Below are positions 53,606-57,621 of a DNA stretch of 57,621 nucleotides, in pieces (within the stretch, counting starts at the first letter, position 1; each line of letters begins with the position of its first letter). Under the pieces are notes generated by a model. It saw only the letters and a program-made list of their open reading frames with translations, was not told where the DNA came from and ran no database searches. Location: contig NZ_QJRJ01000060.1 in NCBI RefSeq assembly GCF_003254625.1, forward strand, positions 1 to 57,621, in the 5' to 3' direction. The stretch comes from Flavobacterium ginsenosidimutans (GTDB lineage: Bacteria; Bacteroidota; Bacteroidia; Flavobacteriales; Flavobacteriaceae). The position numbers and the translations under genes were made by a program.

Positions 53606-55531
53606 TTATGAAACTACTTCTTCTAAATTTTTATCAAAAGTACGTTTTCCGAAAATGTTTTCTAAGTCATCTTTGAAAATAACTTCTTTTTCGATCAGAA
53701 TATCAGCAAGTTGATTTAATTTATCTTTATTTTCTTCTAATATCTGAATAGCTCTTTTGTATTGACCTTCGATTAATTCTGAAATTTCAGCATCAATGAT
53801 TTTTGCAGTTTCATCAGAATATGGTTTAGAGAAATTATATTCGCTTTGTCCAGTTGAATCGTAATAAGTAACATTTCCGATTTTATCGTTTAATCCATAA
53901 ATTGTTACCATTGCACGAGCCTGACGTGTTACTTTTTCTAAGTCGCTTAAAGCACCAGTAGAAATTCTGTCGAAAGTTACTTTTTCAGCAGCTCGACCTC
54001 CCATAGTAGCACACATTTCGTCTAACATTTGATCTGTTCTTACGATTTGTCTCTCTTCTGGTAAGTACCATGCAGCTCCTAAACTTTGTCCACGAGGAAC
54101 AATTGTTACTTTAATAAGTGGTGCAGCGTGCTCTAACATCCAGCTTACAGTCGCGTGACCAGCTTCGTGAATTGCAATTGCTCTTTTCTCTTCTGGAGTA
54201 ATGATTTTGTTTTTCTTTTCAAGACCACCAATAATTCTATCTACAGCATCAAGGAAATCTTGTCTGTCAACTGCTGCTTTGTTGTTACGTGCGGCGATAA
54301 GAGCGGCTTCGTTACAAACATTGGCAATATCAGCACCAGAGAATCCTGGAGTTTGTTTAGCTAAGAAATCTAAATCTAGACCTTCAACTTTTTTGATAGG
54401 AGCTAAGTGTACTTTGAAGATTTCAGCTCTTTCGCGAATGTCTGGTAAGTCAACAAAAATTTGTCTGTCAAAACGTCCAGCACGCATTAAAGCTTTGTCT
54501 AAAACATCAGCTCTGTTAGTTGCAGCCAAAACGATTACGTTAGAGTTTGTACCAAAACCGTCCATTTCTGTTAGTAATTGGTTTAAAGTATTTTCTCTCT
54601 CGTCGTTTCCGCCAGACATATTGCTTTTTCCTCTTGCTCTACCAACAGCATCGATCTCGTCGATGAAGATAATAGCAGGAGATTTTTCTTTTGCTTGTTT
54701 AAATAAGTCACGTACACGTGAAGCACCAACTCCTACGAACATTTCTACGAAATCAGAACCTGATAAAGAGAAGAAAGGTACTTGAGCTTCACCAGCAACA
54801 GCTTTTGCTAATAACGTTTTACCAGTTCCCGGAGGTCCTACAAGTAAAGCGCCTTTTGGAATTTTACCTCCAAGATTCGTGTATTTTTCTGGGTTTTTAA
54901 GAAATTCAACGATTTCCTGAATTTCTTCTTTTGCACCTTCTAGACCTGCAACATCTTTAAAAGTTGTTTTAATGTCTGTTTTTTCATCAAAAAGTTTAGC
55001 TTTAGATTTTCCGATATTGAAAATCTGTCCTCCTCCGCCAGCACCTCCGCCAGACATTTTACGCATAATGAAAATCCATACACCAACAATGATGATGATA
55101 GGAAGTAAGCTGATTAAAATATCGCTCCAGTTATTTTTTTGAAGGAAGTTAAAATCTTTTAATTTCCCTTCGCTAACTGCTTTTTCCAGTTTAGTCTGAA
55201 AGATTTGGTCATTACCAATTTCCAACGTATAGTGTGGACCTTTGTTTGGTTGTTTGAAAATATCTTCAGCTACTTTTTTATTTGCCGGATCTTTAAGAGC
55301 GGCAGCATTTAAATATACCTCAGCTTCTGCTTTATTGTAAACAATTACTTTTTCAATCTGTCCTTTTTCTAAAAGGGTGTTGAATTTAGAAGAAGTTAAT
55401 TGAGCAGGTTCGCTTAAGCTTGATCCTCCTGTGGCAAAACTTATGAATAAAAAAACTAAAAGTATTGCGGTGTATATTAACCAAGGACTTATTTTAAATT
55501 TATTCGGATTTGGATTGTTATCTTTAGCCAT
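53606..55531 (-). CDS. ftsH: ATP-dependent zinc metalloprotease FtsH
   Basis: The 641-residue inner-membrane protease has two membrane segments (about 15-34 and 138-156) around an extracytoplasmic domain. A Gly-rich stretch (SGGGAGGGG) precedes the AAA+ domain with Walker A GPPGTGKT (232-239), FIDEIDAVG and the second region of homology. The zinc motif HEAGH is near 452. It degrades membrane and short-lived proteins. It follows rsfS by 15 bases, so the two form an operon, conserved in this phylum. Confidence 0.97.
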   Translation of the reverse strand: MAKDNNPNPNKFKISPWLIYTAILLVFLFISFATGGSSLSEPAQLTSSKFNTLLEKGQIEKVIVYNKAEAEVYLNAAALKDPANKKVAEDIFKQPNKGPHYTLEIGNDQIFQTKLEKAVSEGKLKDFNFLQKNNWSDILISLLPIIIIVGVWIFIMRKMSGGGAGGGGQIFNIGKSKAKLFDEKTDIKTTFKDVAGLEGAKEEIQEIVEFLKNPEKYTNLGGKIPKGALLVGPPGTGKTLLAKAVAGEAQVPFFSLSGSDFVEMFVGVGASRVRDLFKQAKEKSPAIIFIDEIDAVGRARGKSNMSGGNDERENTLNQLLTEMDGFGTNSNVIVLAATNRADVLDKALMRAGRFDRQIFVDLPDIRERAEIFKVHLAPIKKVEGLDLDFLAKQTPGFSGADIANVCNEAALIAARNNKAAVDRQDFLDAVDRIIGGLEKKNKIITPEEKRAIAIHEAGHATVSWMLEHAAPLIKVTIVPRGQSLGAAWYLPEERQIVRTDQMLDEMCATMGGRAAEKVTFDRISTGALSDLEKVTRQARAMVTIYGLNDKIGNVTYYDSTGQSEYNFSKPYSDETAKIIDAEISELIEGQYKRAIQILEENKDKLNQLADILIEKEVIFKDDLENIFGKRTFDKNLEEVVS

Positions 55532-55546
55532 TTAATGAAAGTTTCT

Positions 55547-55918
55547 TTAGTATTTGTTCTCGATTGAAGTTATTTTGGCATCGCCCCAAAGGCTTTCGAT
55601 GTTGTAATATTCGCGAATATGCTTCTGGAAAACGTGTACTACAATGTGTACATAGTCCATAAGAACCCATTCTGCGTTATCGGTTCCTTCTACGTGCCAA
55701 GGTTTATCTTTTAAGTCTTTTGATACAGTTTTTTGAATTGAGTTTACGATGGCGTTAACTTGGGTGTTTGAGCTACCGTTGCAAATAACAAAATAGTCGC
55801 ATACAGCTGTATCTATTTCTCTTAAGTCAAGAATGTCGATATCATTTCCTTTTACTTCCTCAATCCCTTTGATTATGTTCGCCAGTAGAACATCATTATT
55901 AATAGTCTTTTTCGCCAT
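55547..55918 (-). CDS. rsfS: Ribosome silencing factor RsfS
   Basis: The 123-residue protein has the RsfS core: IDILDLREIDTAVCDYFVIC, GSSNTQVNAIVNSIQ, KPWHVEGTDNAEWVLMDYVHIVVHVF. It binds ribosomal protein L14 and blocks subunit joining under nutrient limitation. It is the first gene before ftsH and is divergent from birA (92-base gap). Confidence 0.95.
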   Translation of the reverse strand: MAKKTINNDVLLANIIKGIEEVKGNDIDILDLREIDTAVCDYFVICNGSSNTQVNAIVNSIQKTVSKDLKDKPWHVEGTDNAEWVLMDYVHIVVHVFQKHIREYYNIESLWGDAKITSIENKY

Positions 55919-56010
55919 GAATTATTTTATATGAATTTGTAAAGTTACCAAATTTTGTGATTATTTTTGAACCTTAACAAAATATTAAATTAAGATATTT
56001 AAATTATTTA

Positions 56011-56739
56011 ATGAAACTAATCAAACTCGATGCCATAGATTCGACAAATGATTTCTTAAAATCATTGTCCAGCAAAGAAGAACTGGAGAATTTTACGGTC
56101 GTAACAGCTGAAAATCAGACAAAAGGGAAAGGACAAGTTGGTGGAGTATGGAAGACTCAAGCTGGTAAGAACTTAACTATGAGCATTTTGGTAAAAGATT
56201 TTCTTTTTGATAACGAGCAAGTCTTTAATCTTAGCGTAGCTGTTTCTTTGGCTGTTGCAGAAACTTTAAAATCGATAAATATTCCTAATATATGCATAAA
56301 ATGGCCAAACGACATTCTGTCATACAATAAGAAGTTAGTTGGCATATTAATCGAAAACACCTTAAAAAGCGATGGCAGAATTGTGTCAGTTGTCGGAATC
56401 GGAATTAATGTCAATCAAATCGATTTTGATGAATTGCCAAATGCTTCTTCAATAGCAGTGATTTCGGGAAAACCTTTTGATAAGCAAGAATTAGCAATTT
56501 TAATCGTTGAAAAACTAAAAGAAAAGATTCAGTTCTGGAAAACCGATTCGGAAAATTTCTGGAAGGATTATTTTAATTTCTTATTTAAGAAAGGTGTTCC
56601 AACAGCATTTAGAGACAATAACAACCAGGATTTTATGGGAATCATTCAAGGAGTTTCTCCAATTGGTAAACTACAGGTTTTATTAGAAGATGATTCTGTT
56701 GTGGAATTTGAGATTAAAGAGGTTAAGATGCTTTATTGA
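56011..56739 (+). CDS. birA: Biotin-[acetyl-CoA-carboxylase] ligase
   Basis: The 242-residue protein attaches biotin to carboxylase carrier domains. It has DSTNDFLKSL, the biotinyl-AMP loop TKGKGQVGGVWKTQ (in place of GRGRRGR), SVAVSLAVAETL, IKWPNDILSYNKKLVGILIE and VVGIGINVNQ. It lacks the N-terminal helix-turn-helix of E. coli BirA, so it is a ligase without repressor function. Confidence 0.95.
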   Translation: MKLIKLDAIDSTNDFLKSLSSKEELENFTVVTAENQTKGKGQVGGVWKTQAGKNLTMSILVKDFLFDNEQVFNLSVAVSLAVAETLKSINIPNICIKWPNDILSYNKKLVGILIENTLKSDGRIVSVVGIGINVNQIDFDELPNASSIAVISGKPFDKQELAILIVEKLKEKIQFWKTDSENFWKDYFNFLFKKGVPTAFRDNNNQDFMGIIQGVSPIGKLQVLLEDDSVVEFEIKEVKMLY

Positions 56740-56744
56740 GAAAG

Positions 56745-56900
56745 TGACTAAGGTTCTGAGTTACTAAGATTCTAAGGTTTTTTCTGTAGAGACGCACTGC
56801 AGTGCGTCTAACCTAAGGTGCTAAGGTTCTGAGTTACTAAGATTCTAAGATTTTTGATAAAGAATTTTCAGTAGAGACGCACTGCAGTGCGTCTAACGCA
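56745..56900. repeat. Tandem copies of the tgtagagacgcac palindrome with flanking repeats
   Basis: Two perfect 20-base palindromes, agacgcactgcagtgcgtct, lie at 56790-56809 and 56875-56894. Each is preceded by the same flank, aaggttctgagttactaaga, so the unit is an 85-base tandem duplication. Imperfect copies of the palindrome are at 9415 and 7146. Confidence 0.85.
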
Positions 56901-56950
56901 AAGTTACCACATAGTTTATCACCTTCAAGAATGATAAATTACAAAAAATA

Positions 56951-56979
56951 AAAAAGTCCAATCGTTAGATTGGACTTTT
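56951..56979 (-). terminator. Terminator after the SRPBCC gene
   Basis: The stem aaaaagtccaatc pairs with gattggactttt around a 4-base loop. On the minus strand a T-run follows. Confidence 0.85.
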
Positions 56980-57009
56980 CATTTATAATTCACAATTTAC
57001 AATTCACCA

Positions 57010-57402
57010 TTATAACTTGTTCATATTGTTTGCTAAAGTTTCAATAAACTTACTAATTGGACCTTTAACCATCATTGCCATCATAGCGTTGAATTCGCCT
57101 TCAAAGAACAATTGAACAGCACTTTCTGAATCAGAAACAGTGTCAATGTTTGAAGTTAGTGTAAACGGAAGTTTATCACTTGCAGCGCCCAAAACAATTT
57201 TGTTTGGCGCTACTTTATCTTTCATTTTCAATTTGATTTCAGGCATCCCTTTCAATCCAAAAATAAAAGCGTCTTCGCCAGTTACTTCAAATTTAGCGAT
57301 ATTGTCTGGCATTAATTTTTCGAAATTCTTTACGTCAGTCAGTTGATCGAATAAATCCTGTGCTGATTTCTGAACTGTAACTTTTGGACTTTCTAAGTTC
57401 AT
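57010..57402 (-). CDS. SRPBCC (START-like) family protein
   Basis: The 130-residue protein has a START-like opening (MNLESPKVTVQKSAQDLFDQLTDVKNFEKLMPDNI), central strands (FGLKGMPEIKLKMKDKVAPNKIVL) and the long C-terminal helix MMAMMVKGPISKFIETLANNMN. This helix-grip fold forms a hydrophobic pocket, but the ligand is unknown. It is cytosolic. The start codon is immediately upstream of a repeat-rich region that reaches the right edge. Confidence 0.82.
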   Translation of the reverse strand: MNLESPKVTVQKSAQDLFDQLTDVKNFEKLMPDNIAKFEVTGEDAFIFGLKGMPEIKLKMKDKVAPNKIVLGAASDKLPFTLTSNIDTVSDSESAVQLFFEGEFNAMMAMMVKGPISKFIETLANNMNKL

Positions 57403-57621
57403 ATAGTGTTTTTTGTTTTGTTTTTGTTTTTTTTAACGCAAAGAACGCAAGGTTTTTTTCTTTACTATGACTTTATTTAAGTTCGCAAAGCTGAAATTTT
57501 AAATAAAATCCCAATTTTTTAAATCCCAAATTCCAAAAGGAGCAAAGCGACTTTAAAATCTAAAATCTAAAATCTAAAATCTAAAATCTAAAATCTAAAA
57601 TCTAAAATCTAAAATCTAAAA
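57403..57621. repeat. Repeat-rich right edge ending in a heptanucleotide array (taaaatc)n
   Basis: After 'aacgcaaagaacgcaagg' type repeats and aaatcccaaattcc segments, positions 57554-57621 are about 9.7 perfect copies of the 7-base unit taaaatc, still continuing at the window end. It is the inverted relative of the thrC upstream array at 18221-18255, with the same kind of flanking aaattcc text. Confidence 0.85.

Noticed and set aside
1..57621. tRNA, rRNA, CRISPR, prophage or transposase genes
   Set aside because: None recognised by eye on either strand. A tRNA scan would be decisive for small tRNAs missed in the gaps.

Overview
The window looks like a chromosomal segment of a Bacteroidota member, most likely Flavobacterium (close to the F. 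johnsoniae group). This is inferred from low GC, Flavobacteriia-style gene content (DUF349 protein, OstA-like protein, RimB-RimK fusion, lipoproteins with xxxC lipoboxes, a birA / rsfS-ftsH-LUD-cdsA-psd-ACBP block), and a -7 box of the TAnnTTTG type before the threonine leader. I saw no rRNA, tRNA, CRISPR array, insertion sequence or phage genes. About 47 protein genes, one leader peptide and many intergenic palindromic repeats are annotated.

Layout. 1-4.5 kb: yebC, a C-terminal processing protease and gcvT, all on the minus strand. 4.6-11.8 kb: NAD(P)HX dehydratase, a HipA-like kinase overlapping a DUF3037 gene, a secreted pectate lyase with a putative operator, a Crp/Fnr-like regulator, HutD-like, GNAT and methyltransferase genes, with repeats between most of them. 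11.9-16.8 kb: an AT-rich accessory patch with a coupled pair of unknown small genes, a divergent XRE regulator and a 1144-residue LRR-Roc-COR (ROCO) protein with an unassigned C-terminal module. 16.9-22.4 kb: the threonine operon thrA-thrB-thrC (minus strand), preceded by a Thr/Ile-rich leader peptide and with repeats in its internal gaps. 22.8-26.4 kb: histidine ammonia-lyase, then a DUF47-PiT phosphate uptake pair. 26.4-28.7 kb: a tandem [terminator-promoter-gene] duplication encoding two paralogous membrane proteins; the third unit has kept the control region and a remnant of the start codon region but now drives an unrelated lipoprotein. 28.7-46.9 kb: housekeeping genes (DUF421, rimB-rimK, clpC, gyrA, TPR proteins, osmC, DUF349, aroE, class III aminotransferase, OstA-like). 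47.2-51.1 kb: GH13 and GH130 carbohydrate enzymes in convergent orientation, then a lipoprotein superoxide dismutase. 51.1-55.9 kb: phospholipid synthesis (cdsA, psd) with ACBP, LUD, ftsH and rsfS. 56-57.6 kb: birA, an SRPBCC gene and a heptanucleotide microsatellite running off the right edge.

Most interesting observations: (1) an unlisted 34-residue threonine leader peptide, which implies transcription attenuation of thrABC; (2) the three-unit tandem array with a chimeric third member; (3) the ROCO protein and its small neighbours, a candidate NLR-like sensing or defence locus; (4) several distinct families of intergenic palindromes, some nested in each other. Coordinates of motifs were worked out by hand; family names rest on motif recognition, not on database searches.
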